Source of the DNA: an uncultured Eubacteriales bacterium
GTDB lineage: Bacteria; Bacillota; Clostridia; Oscillospirales; Oscillospiraceae
Reading direction: 5' to 3'
Assembly: GCA_900544295.1 (NCBI GenBank)
Contig: UQUO01000031.1
Location: 1-22,471, forward strand
DNA length: 22,471 nucleotides
Below are positions 1 to 7,443 of this stretch, piece after piece (within the stretch, counting starts at the first letter, position 1; each line of letters starts with the position of its first letter). The translations under genes were made by a program, and so were the position numbers. The notes beneath the pieces were generated by a model, which saw nothing but the letters and a program-made list of their open reading frames with translations, had not been told where the DNA came from and searched no databases.

Positions 1-20
1 AAGCGTTTTTCTTTGGGGCT

Positions 21-60
21 CCACCCCGTTTCTTTGGGCAAGACCAAAGAAATGGGGTGG
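21..60. repeat. 17-bp palindromic repeat (REP-like hairpin)
   Basis: Two 17-nt arms (21-37 and 44-60) are complementary except for one G-T pair and are separated by a 6-nt loop. The motif CTTTGG also occurs just upstream (11-16). It lies past the 3' end of the BlaR1-like gene. Neither side has a T-run, so it does not look like a standard intrinsic terminator. A dispersed intergenic repeat is the likelier reading, but copy number cannot be judged from this window. Confidence 0.6.
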
Positions 61-116
61 AACAGGCAGCGCAAACGTAAAGCCAACCGCCAGCAAAACG
101 GCGAGTTCCTCCAACC

Positions 117-1538
117 TCACGCGCCCACCGCCGCCGTGACAAGCTCCCAATCTACACCGCCCGGCACGTAATACGTATGCAGCCGCCGGTCCTCGCTGTA
201 TATCAGCACCTCCACCGCGTTGTCATAGAGCCCGACGTAGACTTCGCCCTGCGGTCCCTCAAAGCGGAAACCCCGATGCCGCGCGTCGAAAGTGTCGAAG
301 TCGTAGCTCCCGGTGAGCTCGCGCAGCTCCAGCGAGGCGAGATATTCGATAAGCGCCTCCTCGTCGGCGCTGGGCTCGTCCTCAAGGCTGTATTTCGAGA
401 GCTCGTGCGCGTTGAAAATGACGTCGCGCCCCACGCCGCCGCCGTAGGCGAGGGCCACCTGCCCGAAGCACAACAGCATGAAAAACACCGCCAGCCCTAT
501 CGCCAGCGCGCCGCCAGCCTTCATGGGCGGCTGCATGACGTTTTTGAGCCTGTATCTCAGCGAGCGCCCCGTGGCCGAAAGGCAGGTCGTAAACCCGCGC
601 GCGTCGCCCGCCGTGCTGAGCAGCAGGTCGGCATAGCGCCGCCGCTCGTCCTTGGGCGCGCCGAAGAGCACGGCCTCGTCGCAGCTGAGCTCCAGATCCT
701 CCGCACTTCGGCTCATGGCGAGCCAGACGAGGGGGTTGAACCAGCACATGGCTACGACGCTGACGAGGCTGAACTTCGCGCTCGCGTCGTCGTGGCAGAT
801 GTGGACTATCTCGTGCCGCAGGACGAGCCTCAGCTCATCCTCGGAATACGCCCGCTCCGGCAGGACTATCCTCAGCGTGCTCCGGAACATGCCTATGCTC
901 AGCGGCGTCGCCACGGCCCCGGAGCGCAGGAGCAGCGGCCTGCGTCCCCGGAATTGTGCCAGCTCCAGCTCCTCGATGAACAGCGCCTGGGCCTCCGGCT
1001 CCGCCTCAACAGCCCCGCGCAGTATGCGGCGGCGGAAGACAAGGTGCTCGGCTATCTTGTAGAGCAGCAGGAGACAGCAGCCCGCGAGCCATATGCTGAG
1101 CAGCGTAAACGCCCAATCGCCGGAAGTCACGATTACAAACAGCGGCATACCGGCAGCAAATCTCTGGATCTGGATGATGTACAGCACATTCGGCAGCAGC
1201 CAGAGCGAGACGCAGGCCCAGCCGCTGATGCGCTCCCTCAGCCAGGGCATGAGCAGCGAGAGGATGGCGTAATAGACGAAGAGCAGCAGAAAGGTGTTGA
1301 AGCACAGCGCCAAAAGTACATCCATCGCCTGGTCAGCGCCGTAAAAAGCCCAGTTCAGCAGCCAGACGGCCAGAATAAAGAGCGGGATGCAGCCCGCGTA
1401 GGAATAGGCCCAGTATACCCTGCTCCGTCTGCCGTTCCTTTCCTTGCCGTTGCGCTCCATACGCACAGCAATAGCCGCGCCAACGACCACGCCGAAGAGC
1501 GCCGCGAGCGCTATGCGCGTAAAAAACCAGCCCGTCAT
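117..1538 (-). CDS. BlaR1/MecR1-type M56 membrane zinc metallopeptidase
   Basis: A 473-aa integral membrane sensor protease. Hydrophobic segments lie near residues 5-25, 47-66, 74-98, 108-122, 130-160 and 342-364. The M56 zinc motif HEIVH is at 242-246, with the downstream ELSCDEAVL motif around 283-291 supplying the third ligand. In this family, ligand sensing outside the cell activates the cytoplasmic protease, which leads to cleavage of the partner BlaI repressor. The start overlaps the blaI-like stop by 4 nt (ATGA), with an AGAGGA site inside blaI, so the two are translationally coupled. The part outside the membrane is only about 110 residues after the last helix (from about 365). It shows no SxxK/SxN/KTG penicillin-binding motifs, so a beta-lactam signal should not be assumed. 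Confidence 0.9.
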   Translation of the reverse strand: MTGWFFTRIALAALFGVVVGAAIAVRMERNGKERNGRRSRVYWAYSYAGCIPLFILAVWLLNWAFYGADQAMDVLLALCFNTFLLLFVYYAILSLLMPWLRERISGWACVSLWLLPNVLYIIQIQRFAAGMPLFVIVTSGDWAFTLLSIWLAGCCLLLLYKIAEHLVFRRRILRGAVEAEPEAQALFIEELELAQFRGRRPLLLRSGAVATPLSIGMFRSTLRIVLPERAYSEDELRLVLRHEIVHICHDDASAKFSLVSVVAMCWFNPLVWLAMSRSAEDLELSCDEAVLFGAPKDERRRYADLLLSTAGDARGFTTCLSATGRSLRYRLKNVMQPPMKAGGALAIGLAVFFMLLCFGQVALAYGGGVGRDVIFNAHELSKYSLEDEPSADEEALIEYLASLELRELTGSYDFDTFDARHRGFRFEGPQGEVYVGLYDNAVEVLIYSEDRRLHTYYVPGGVDWELVTAAVGA

Positions 1539-1909
1539 AGCTCGTTCCTCTCAAGCAGGGCGCGCAACTCGTCAAGCTCCTCGCGGCTGAGCCCGCTGTC
1601 GCAGAGCGCGGCGGCAAAAACGGATAGGCTCCCGCCGCAGAGCTTGTCAAGGAAGCTCCGGCTCTGCCCGGCTAGATATTCCTTCCGGCTCACGAGCGCG
1701 GTGTAGAGCGCGCCGCGCCCGGCCTTGTCCGCGCGCACAAAGCCGCGCTCCGCCAGGCGCGAGAGCAGGGTCAGCAGCGTCGTCGCCGCCATGTGCCGCT
1801 CCGGCGGCAGCCGCGCCTCGATCTCCGCGCGCGTGGCGGGCGCGCCGCAGTCCCAGACGGCCTGCATCACCGTCAGCTCCGCGTCCGGCAGCCTGCGTGT
1901 CCTGTCCAT
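1535..1909 (-). CDS. BlaI/MecI/CopY-family winged-helix repressor
   Basis: A 124-aa protein of the usual BlaI/MecI length. The N-terminal half (about residues 5-75) is a winged helix with the family pattern LPDAELTVMQAVWD and a recognition region around AATTLLTLLSRLAERG. The C-terminal half is a helical dimerisation region that the cognate BlaR1 protease would cut. The start is supported by GAGGAG 7 nt upstream. It is the first gene of a two-gene operon with the BlaR1-like protease. Two identical palindromic operators sit in its promoter, so it almost certainly represses its own operon. The inducing signal cannot be read from the sequence. Confidence 0.93.
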   Translation of the reverse strand: MDRTRRLPDAELTVMQAVWDCGAPATRAEIEARLPPERHMAATTLLTLLSRLAERGFVRADKAGRGALYTALVSRKEYLAGQSRSFLDKLCGGSLSVFAAALCDSGLSREELDELRALLERNEL

Positions 1910-1921
1910 GATATCAGCTCC

Positions 1922-1935
1922 TCTACAATTGTAGA
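1922..1935. promoter_or_regulatory. BlaI-type operator, RBS-proximal copy
   Basis: Perfect 14-bp palindrome TCTACAATTGTAGA containing the TACAxxTGTA core known for BlaI/MecI/CopY operators. It lies between the -10 element and the ribosome binding site of the blaI-like gene. Confidence 0.9.
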
Positions 1936-1945
1936 ACTTAAGTAT

Positions 1946-1974
1946 ATTCTACAATTGTAGAGATACTTTGTCAA
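1946..1974 (-). promoter_or_regulatory. Sigma-A promoter of the blaI-blaR1 operon with second operator
   Basis: On the minus strand TTGACA (1969-1974) is followed by a 17-nt spacer and TAGAAT (1946-1951). A second perfect copy of TCTACAATTGTAGA (1948-1961) covers the -10 element and part of the spacer. Operator centres are 26 bp apart. Bound repressor would block RNA polymerase directly. Confidence 0.88.
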
Positions 1975-1980
1975 GAGGAA

Positions 1981-2004
1981 GCCGCCCGGAAAAGTCCGGG
2001 CGGC
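1981..2004 (-). terminator. Hairpin terminator of the SLH-protein gene
   Basis: A 10-bp perfect stem (GCCGCCCGGA with TCCGGGCGGC) and a 4-nt loop, just past the stop at 2019. The following minus-strand sequence is only moderately T-rich, so termination may be incomplete. The blaI promoter lies immediately downstream. Confidence 0.6.
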
Positions 2005-2018
2005 TCATGCATATCAAG

Positions 2019-3407
2019 TCAGCCCGCTTCGACGAAGCGTTGGAGCATCACGGCGACCTGCGCGCGCGTGGCGGTGTCCTGCGGGGCGAGGACGCCCTCA
2101 GACACGCCGTCAATTATGCCGTTCCCGACGGCCCATGCCATGGCCTCGGCTGCCCAGGAGCTGATGGAAGCCGCGTCCTCGAAGCCATCCAGCTCCGCCG
2201 TGCCGCTCGCCCAGCCATCGGCATAGCGGTAGAGCATCGCAGCCAGCTGTTCGCGGGTGACTGCGCTTTCAAGGCTGCTGCCGTCGGAGACGCCGTTTTC
2301 GACGGCCCAACTTTGCCCGGCGGCGTACCAGGGCGTGCCAGAGGTGTCCGCGCCGTCCAGGCGGGCGAGGACAGTCATGACCATCGCGCGGGTCATGTCC
2401 GCGTCAGGGGAGAAGAGGCCCGCAGCGGTGCCGTCAAAGAGGCTGTTCGCGGCGACAAAGCGCACCGCCCCGGCGTACCAGGCATCGGCGTCCACATCGT
2501 CGAAGGCGCTGCCGACAGCGTCCGCGTCTAGCCTGAGCACGCAGCGGGAGAAGACGTCGCCCACATACAGCGCCCCGCTCACGATAGCGAGGCCGCGGGG
2601 CGAGACCAGAGCGCTGCCGCCGCCCTCGTTTTCCGCTAAGGTGGTGACGTAGCCGTCCTCAATCAGCCGGACGGCGCCGTTGCCGGTGTCCGCGACGTAG
2701 ATCCTGCCGTCCTCGGAGATGGCTATGCCCTGGGGGCTGGCAAACTGCGCCTCGTCGGCGGCCCCGTCGAGGAAGCCACCCTCGATGGCCGCATCGCCAG
2801 AGAGAGCAGCCCCGGCGACGGTGCTGAGCCTGCCGTCCTTGTAGGCGAGGATTCGATGGCTGCCGGTGTCCGCGATATAGAGCACGCCATCCTGCCAGCA
2901 GAGGCCCGTCGGCTCGCTAAGGCCGGCGGTTATGAGCTTTGCCGCGACGCCATTCTCGTCAAGGGTCCAGATGGTGTCCGCTCCGGTGTCGGCGACGTAG
3001 ACCTTGACGCCGTCGGAGGCAAGGCCGGTGGGCAGTTCAAGGCCGTCGAGCGCGGTGTAGACCTTGCCGGCATTGAGGTCGAGGTAGCGCAGAGCGCCGT
3101 TGCCGCTGTCGCTGATGAGCAGGCCGTCCCGGCAGGGGGCGAGGGCCCAGGGCTCGGAGAAGACGGCGTCATCGGCGTCGCCGTCCGCGTAGCCGCTGCC
3201 CGAACCGCCGGCGACGAGCTTAAGGGAGCTGCCGGAGACGCGCCAGACCGCGCCGGCATAGCTGTCCGCTACGTAGAGCGCGCCGTCCAGCTCGACAAAG
3301 CCGGAGGCGGCGATGCTGCCGGCTTCGCTGCCGAAGTCCGCCAGCGCCGCGGCTGAAAGCGAGCAGACGAGCGCCGCCGCGAGCAGGATGGAAAGCAATT
3401 TTTTCAT
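2019..3407 (-). CDS. Secreted NHL-repeat beta-propeller protein with three SLH domains
   Basis: A 462-aa protein. A signal peptide (MKKLLSILLAAALVCSLSAAALA) is followed by repeated NHL-type blades with the recurring pattern LYVADTG / IYVADTGNGAVRLI across about residues 30-295. Three S-layer-homology domains follow, at about 302-352, 353-400 and 408-462, the last ending TRAQVAVMLQRF. SLH domains in Firmicutes bind pyruvylated cell-wall polymers, so the propeller is probably displayed on the cell surface. Its ligand is unknown. The frame stays open to 3719, but the ATG at 3407 has GGAG 9 nt upstream and gives the signal peptide. The gene starts 19 nt after the stop of the truncated cyclase, suggesting an operon. 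Confidence 0.9.
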   Translation of the reverse strand: MKKLLSILLAAALVCSLSAAALADFGSEAGSIAASGFVELDGALYVADSYAGAVWRVSGSSLKLVAGGSGSGYADGDADDAVFSEPWALAPCRDGLLISDSGNGALRYLDLNAGKVYTALDGLELPTGLASDGVKVYVADTGADTIWTLDENGVAAKLITAGLSEPTGLCWQDGVLYIADTGSHRILAYKDGRLSTVAGAALSGDAAIEGGFLDGAADEAQFASPQGIAISEDGRIYVADTGNGAVRLIEDGYVTTLAENEGGGSALVSPRGLAIVSGALYVGDVFSRCVLRLDADAVGSAFDDVDADAWYAGAVRFVAANSLFDGTAAGLFSPDADMTRAMVMTVLARLDGADTSGTPWYAAGQSWAVENGVSDGSSLESAVTREQLAAMLYRYADGWASGTAELDGFEDAASISSWAAEAMAWAVGNGIIDGVSEGVLAPQDTATRAQVAVMLQRFVEAG

Positions 3408-3426
3408 AGTGTCACACTCCAATGCT

Positions 3427-4062
3427 TTAGCCTTCGGCAATGCCGTCGAGGAGGAAGATCTCAAACTTGTTGCTTTTGCCTTTAAGGCTGATACCGTCGC
3501 CGAGGGAGGTGGTGAGGATCCTGTTGCCGAGGCGGTCCACGACCTCTCGGCTGATGTAGATTTTCCCGGCGGGGGCGTTGGCCTCAAGGCGGGCGCTGGT
3601 GTTGACGGTGTCGCCGATGGCGGTGAAGTCCATTCGCATCTCCGCGCCGATGTTGCCGACAACGGCGCTGCCGCAGTGGACGCCGATGCCGAAGGAGACG
3701 GTGCGGCCGAATTTCTCAAGCAGTTCCTGCGAGAGCGCCTTGGAGCCCTCGACCATGTCCACGGCAGCCTTGCAGGCGTTCATGACGTAGTCCTCCTGCT
3801 CTATGGGCGCATTCCAGATGGCCATGGTGCAGTCGCCGACAAATTTGTCGAGCGTGCCGTGGTTTTTCATGATGCAGTCGGTGGTGAGGCTGAGGTAGCG
3901 GTTGAGGATGGAGACGACCTCCTGCGGCGTGAGTATCTCGCTCATCGTCGTGAAGCCGCGTATGTCCACGAAGAGGACGGCGATGTCGCAGAGTTTTCCG
4001 CCTAGGCCGAGAGAGTCCGTGCCCTCGCGCAGCAGTTGCTTTTGGGCGAAGTGACTGTGCCA
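3427..4062 (-). pseudogene. Class III adenylate/guanylate cyclase, N-terminally truncated
   Basis: The frame carries a class III cyclase catalytic domain. It begins with the family-typical lead-in LREGTDSLGLGGKLCDIAV and then LFVDIRGFT (first metal Asp). It continues with DKFVGDCTMAIWNAP (second metal Asp), FTAIGDTVNTSARLE (purine-recognition and transition-state residues) and the C-terminal strand. The catalytic core therefore looks complete. However, the open frame begins at an in-frame TGA (4063-4065) with no ATG and no ribosome binding site. The only early start-like codon is the GTG at 3967-3969, inside the VDIRGF motif. The sensor/membrane half normally preceding such domains is missing, replaced by the 5' end of another gene in a different frame. 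Product, if any, is doubtful. Confidence 0.75.
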
Positions 4063-4259
4063 TCAACCTCAATATTCTTGAGCAGCGTGATCGTCCCGCC
4101 GTCCGCGACGCTTGCTATTGCTTCCAGAAAGCTGCCTTCCTCCGCGCTGCCGGTTGAAGTGGTGTATGTCGCCTCAGCGTCTACAGCAATAGCAGTAAAT
4201 GGCAAAACGCCGATTACGATGCATATCGCAATTAAAACAGAAAACAATTTCCTAGTCAT
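4002..4259 (-). pseudogene. 5' fragment of an exported surface-protein gene, fused out of frame to the cyclase
   Basis: It starts properly: ATG at 4259 with AGAGGAGGTC upstream and a clear signal peptide (VLIAICIVIGVLPFTAIAVDA). About 50 residues follow, ending GGTITLLKNIEVDGTVTSP, which resembles the N-terminus of large repetitive secreted or adhesin-type proteins. After about codon 72 the frame runs into cyclase DNA in the wrong phase, giving a nonsense tail (SNCCARARTLSA) and a stop at 4002. The remaining part of the parent gene is not in the window. The real coding part is roughly 4040-4259. Confidence 0.65.
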
Positions 4260-4550
4260 AAGCAGACCTCCTCTGAGCCATGTGTCGCGCCCGCGCTGCC
4301 GCGCCGCGAGAGCGGAACGGAAATCAATGGTAATCGCGGGTCACTCGCTATGTTACAGGAAATTGAACCTGACATCAATAAATCTCACAAATGTGACGAA
4401 CCTGTGAGAATTGGTTGTTGTAGCTAATGCTGCGTTGCTCACGACTAACCGCACGTCCTCCGGCGGCGAACAAATGACATTTGGTGGAATCGGTCGATTC
4501 AGATGCTCCCGCCAGCCGTGCGCTCCAAAAGCGGCGGGGAAGCAGACGGC
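4260..4550. other. Non-coding divergent intergenic region
   Basis: No credible gene in either strand. It holds the ribosome binding site of the minus-strand exported-protein fragment (4263-4272) and a weak minus-strand promoter-like pair (TTGATG, 17 nt, TAACAT, around 4340-4370). It also has a 6-bp inverted repeat CTCACA/TGTGAG (about 4382-4406) and a 14-bp near-palindrome GAATCGGTCGATTC at about 4488-4501. The last lies 50 bp upstream of the MBOAT promoter and could be an operator. Confidence 0.4.
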
Positions 4551-4579
4551 TTGACTTTGCCTTTGGGCTTAAATATAAT
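4551..4579 (+). promoter_or_regulatory. Sigma-A promoter of the O-acetylation operon
   Basis: TTGACT (4551-4556), 17-nt spacer, TATAAT (4574-4579). Transcription would begin near 4586, leaving a leader of about 50 nt before the TTG start of the MBOAT gene. Confidence 0.85.
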
Positions 4580-4638
4580 AACAAAGATCAAGTATTTTCT
4601 CGCGCGTCAGACACATTTCGCACATCGGAGGTCACAGC

Positions 4639-5991
4639 TTGGTATTCAGCAGTGTCAGCTTTGTCTTTTTCTTTCTAACCGCCGTTATCGCGCTGTATTT
4701 CATACTGCCCGGGCGCTTTCGCGGCGGCCGGAATTATGTGCTGCTCGCGTTCAGCCTGTTTTTCTATGCCTGCGCGGGGCTGAGGGCGCTGCCGTTGCTG
4801 CTTTTTTCCGTGCTGCTGGACTGGGGCTCGGCGCTGCTGCTGCCGCGCTGCCGCAGGCCGAAGGCGCTGCTGTCCGCTGCCGTCGCGCTGCACCTGGGTC
4901 TGCTGTTCTGGTTCAAATACGCGGGCTTCGCCGCCGAGATATTCGGCCTGCCCCTGCCGGAAATAACCCTGCCCATCGGCATCTCCTTCTTCACCTTCCA
5001 GGGCCTGAGCTACGTCATCGACGTCTACCGCGGCGACACTCCGCCGAACCGCTCCATAGCTCAGGTGGCGCTGTATATATCCTTCTTCCCCCAGCTCATA
5101 GCCGGCCCCATCGTCCGCTACACGGATGTGGCGGAAGATATGAACGCCCGGCGCGAGAGCCTGGACGACGCCGCCGAGGGCGCGGCGCGCTTCATCTTCG
5201 GCCTGGGCAAGAAATGCGTGCTCTCGAACGCCCTGGCTGAGCTGGCTGACAGCGCTTTCGCCTGCCCTGAGGGCGAGCTTTCAACTGCCCTTGCATGGCT
5301 GGGCATCATCGCCTACGCTCTGCACATCTATTATGACTTCTCCGGATATTCCGATATGGCCATTGGGCTCGGCAAGCTTTTCGGCTTCCGCCTGCCCGAG
5401 AACTTCAACTACCCCTACATCTCCGCCTCAGTCACCGAGTTCTGGCGTCGCTGGCACATGACGCTCTCGGGCTGGTTCCGGGACTACCTGTACATACCCC
5501 TGGGCGGCAGCCGCCGCTCGACGGCGCGGAACATCCTGAACCTCCTCATAGTCTGGGCCTGCACCGGCCTCTGGCACGGGGCGGACTGGAACTTCCTCAT
5601 ATGGGGCCTCTGGTACGCGCTGTTCCTCATCTGCGAGCGCTACGTCTGGCACGGGGCATTCGAACGCCTGCCCAAGGCGGTGCGCCATGTGCTGACCATG
5701 TTTGTAGTGCTGATGGGCTGGGTCTGGTTCCGGGCCGCCGGGCCGGGAGAGGCGCTCGGCTATTTCGGCGCACTGTTTTCCGGGCCGCTGTGGTCGGACG
5801 AGGCGGGATATTGGCTCGCTGAACTCTGGCCGGAGCTGCTGTTGGGCTGCGTGCTCGCCGCGCCGGTGTATCCGGCGCTCAAAAAGCGGCTGGGACTGTG
5901 GCGCTGCGCCCTGGCGCTCGTCGTCTTTGGCCTGGCGGTGAGCTCGCTGCTGGCCTCGGGCTTCAACCCGTTCATCTATTTCAGGTTTTAA
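4639..5991 (+). CDS. MBOAT-family membrane O-acyltransferase (AlgI/DltB-like)
   Basis: A 450-aa multipass membrane protein. Family signatures include FFPQLIAGPI (about 152-161), TEFWRRWHMTLSGWFRDYLYIPLGG and GLWHGADWNFLIWG; the last contains the conserved catalytic His (residue 313). MBOAT proteins of this branch move acetyl groups across the membrane for addition to extracellular polysaccharide or, in DltB, D-alanyl groups to teichoic acid. The TTG start is supported by CGGAGG 7 nt upstream; no nearby ATG is better placed. The next gene, 14 nt downstream, encodes an AlgJ/DHHW-type partner, which points to polymer O-acetylation rather than the dlt pathway. The acceptor polymer is unknown. Confidence 0.92.
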   Translation: MVFSSVSFVFFFLTAVIALYFILPGRFRGGRNYVLLAFSLFFYACAGLRALPLLLFSVLLDWGSALLLPRCRRPKALLSAAVALHLGLLFWFKYAGFAAEIFGLPLPEITLPIGISFFTFQGLSYVIDVYRGDTPPNRSIAQVALYISFFPQLIAGPIVRYTDVAEDMNARRESLDDAAEGAARFIFGLGKKCVLSNALAELADSAFACPEGELSTALAWLGIIAYALHIYYDFSGYSDMAIGLGKLFGFRLPENFNYPYISASVTEFWRRWHMTLSGWFRDYLYIPLGGSRRSTARNILNLLIVWACTGLWHGADWNFLIWGLWYALFLICERYVWHGAFERLPKAVRHVLTMFVVLMGWVWFRAAGPGEALGYFGALFSGPLWSDEAGYWLAELWPELLLGCVLAAPVYPALKKRLGLWRCALALVVFGLAVSSLLASGFNPFIYFRF

Positions 5992-6005
5992 GGAGGGGGA
6001 GGAGC

Positions 6006-7199
6006 ATGGAAAAACGCATCAAGGCCGGTTTCCTGGCCATACTCGCCCTCGCCCTGGCCGTGTCCTTCGTCGGGACGCTCTATCGCGCGGTTTTTTCCTC
6101 ATACGACTCGCTTTTCTACGAAAACCGCAGCGCCGCGCCCCTGCCCAAGGCTGATTTCGCATCTCTCTGGGACGGCGCCTATATGACGGACCTGGATGAA
6201 TACCTCAGCGACCAGTACATAGCCCGCACGCGCCTCATAAAAGCCCAGACCTTTCTGGATTTGCTGCTGCAAAGACCGGTCGTGAACGACATAGTGGTGG
6301 GGGAGGACCTGCTGCTGCCCTTCCACGGCTACAGCTACTACGGCGCGCAGGATTTCACCACTGAGGCCGCGGAAACGGCGGGGGAGCTCGCGCGGCTGGA
6401 GGAGGTGGTGGAGGCGAACGGCGGGGAGCTGTTTTACCTCTGCATCCCGGAGCAGAGCTCCTATTTCCGGGACGAGTACCCGGAAAACATGGATAACCAC
6501 GCCGAAACGCTTGACGCCATGTCCGCCGCCTTTACCGGCGCCATGGCCTCCGCCGGCCTTCGGCTCATCGACGCTGGCGAGGTCTACGCCGCCGAGGGCA
6601 GCCCGCGAGACTACTACCTGAACACCGACCACCACTACAGCTGCCGCGGCATGCTCTCAGCGTACACGGCGCTGATGGATGCGGTGAACAGTGCCACGGG
6701 CCTTGGCCTGCGCGTGTATTCTGAGGCGGATCTCACGCTCGAAACGCTGGAAAACCCCGTCCTTGGCTCCCTGGACCGCAAGCTCTTCGGGCTGTACGGT
6801 ACGCAGGAGCGCCTCGTCCTACCGCACCTCAATGAGAGCATCCCTTTTACACGCACGGACAACGGCGAGAGCGTCGCGGCGGAGCTGTTTGATATACCCG
6901 CCGATGGCGAGCTTGCGGCCTACGGCGTCTACATGGGCGGCGACGTGGGGGAGACGGTCATCGACACGGACCGCCCCGAGCTCCCGAGCCTCCTGCTCTG
7001 GGGCGACAGCTACTCGAACGCCATGGAGACCCTGCTCTGGGCCAGCTTTGACGAGGCGCGCTACCTCGACTACCGCTACTTTGACGGCGCGAGCCTCTCG
7101 GAGTACATCGAGCTCTATAAACCCGACGTCGTAGTCTGCATCCGCGACGACCTGAGCATCCTGAACTCCGATGGCAACGGCCCGGACTGCTTCTGGTGA
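6006..7199 (+). CDS. AlgX/AlgJ-like DHHW-family protein, probable polysaccharide O-acetyltransferase
   Basis: A 397-aa protein with one N-terminal membrane anchor (about residues 7-30) and an extracytoplasmic domain. It has the family hallmarks YYLNTDHHYSCRGM (around residue 207, a variant of the TDHHW motif) and LLLWGDSYSNAM (around 333, the GDS nucleophile block of SGNH-like fold enzymes). In alginate and related systems the SGNH-like protein accepts acetyl groups exported by the MBOAT partner and transfers them to the polymer. The ATG at 6006 follows a strong GGAGGGGGAGG site; the frame is open further upstream but lies within the MBOAT gene. It is the last gene of the two-gene operon. Confidence 0.88.
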   Translation: MEKRIKAGFLAILALALAVSFVGTLYRAVFSSYDSLFYENRSAAPLPKADFASLWDGAYMTDLDEYLSDQYIARTRLIKAQTFLDLLLQRPVVNDIVVGEDLLLPFHGYSYYGAQDFTTEAAETAGELARLEEVVEANGGELFYLCIPEQSSYFRDEYPENMDNHAETLDAMSAAFTGAMASAGLRLIDAGEVYAAEGSPRDYYLNTDHHYSCRGMLSAYTALMDAVNSATGLGLRVYSEADLTLETLENPVLGSLDRKLFGLYGTQERLVLPHLNESIPFTRTDNGESVAAELFDIPADGELAAYGVYMGGDVGETVIDTDRPELPSLLLWGDSYSNAMETLLWASFDEARYLDYRYFDGASLSEYIELYKPDVVVCIRDDLSILNSDGNGPDCFW

Positions 7200-7202
7200 A
7201 AT

Positions 7203-7233
7203 GAGCTCCCGCCGGTTTGACACCGGGGAGCTC
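7203..7233 (+). other. Perfect-arm hairpin around the -35 element
   Basis: GAGCTCC (7203-7209) pairs with GGAGCTC (7227-7233), and CCGG (7212-7215) with CCGG (7223-7226). The loop TTTGACA holds the -35 hexamer of the following promoter. It begins 3 nt after the DHHW stop codon but has no T-run. It could be a weak terminator or a regulator binding site. Confidence 0.5.
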
Positions 7234-7245
7234 ATGCGATATACT
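7217..7245 (+). promoter_or_regulatory. Near-consensus sigma-A promoter of the MATE leader transcript
   Basis: TTGACA (7217-7222), 17-nt spacer, TATACT (7240-7245). Transcription should start near 7252, about 240 nt before the MATE start codon. This promoter lies upstream of the terminator at 7444-7478, so the pump is made only if that terminator is read through. Confidence 0.85.
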
Positions 7246-7269
7246 GTAAAACGAAACGAGGTGAGCACA

Positions 7270-7356
7270 GTGCTTTACGGAAAATTTGCGATTGTCGCCG
7301 GCTCCACACAAGTTTATACCACGAAACATTGTGCGGAGCCTTTTACGGAGCGTTGA
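7270..7356 (+). CDS. Candidate 28-aa leader peptide of the MATE gene
   Basis: GTG start with GAGGTGA ideally spaced upstream (7258-7264), 28 codons, TGA stop at 7354-7356. The peptide reads LYGKFAIVAGSTQVY after the start residue and ends CAEPFTER. The coding stretch covers all of hairpin A, and the stop directly precedes hairpin B. Short ORFs placed like this control several drug-resistance genes through ribosome stalling (for example the leader of tet(M) and erm-type leaders). No homologue is recognised, and a chance ORF cannot be excluded; its value rests on its position. Confidence 0.45.
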   Translation: MLYGKFAIVAGSTQVYTTKHCAEPFTER

Positions 7357-7443
7357 GCTGAGATACACGGGCCCGGGCGGCAAAGCGCCGCCTTGAGTTT
7401 GCGCGCCCGTGTTTCAGCAAAAACGCGATATCACAGATATTTT

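Noticed and set aside
177..1706. 509-aa open frame on the plus strand opposite the BlaR1-like gene
   Set aside because: It is the antisense shadow of a GC-rich real gene, low-complexity and Arg/Pro/Gln-rich, with no RBS or domain.
3408..3719. N-terminal extension of the SLH protein (566-aa frame)
   Set aside because: The extra 104 residues are a shadow of the cyclase frame; the RBS and signal peptide mark the start at 3407.
7357..7420. TPP riboswitch suggested by CTGAGAT
   Set aside because: Only that short string matches; the rest of the thi-box consensus is absent. No T-box or ykkC core could be matched either.
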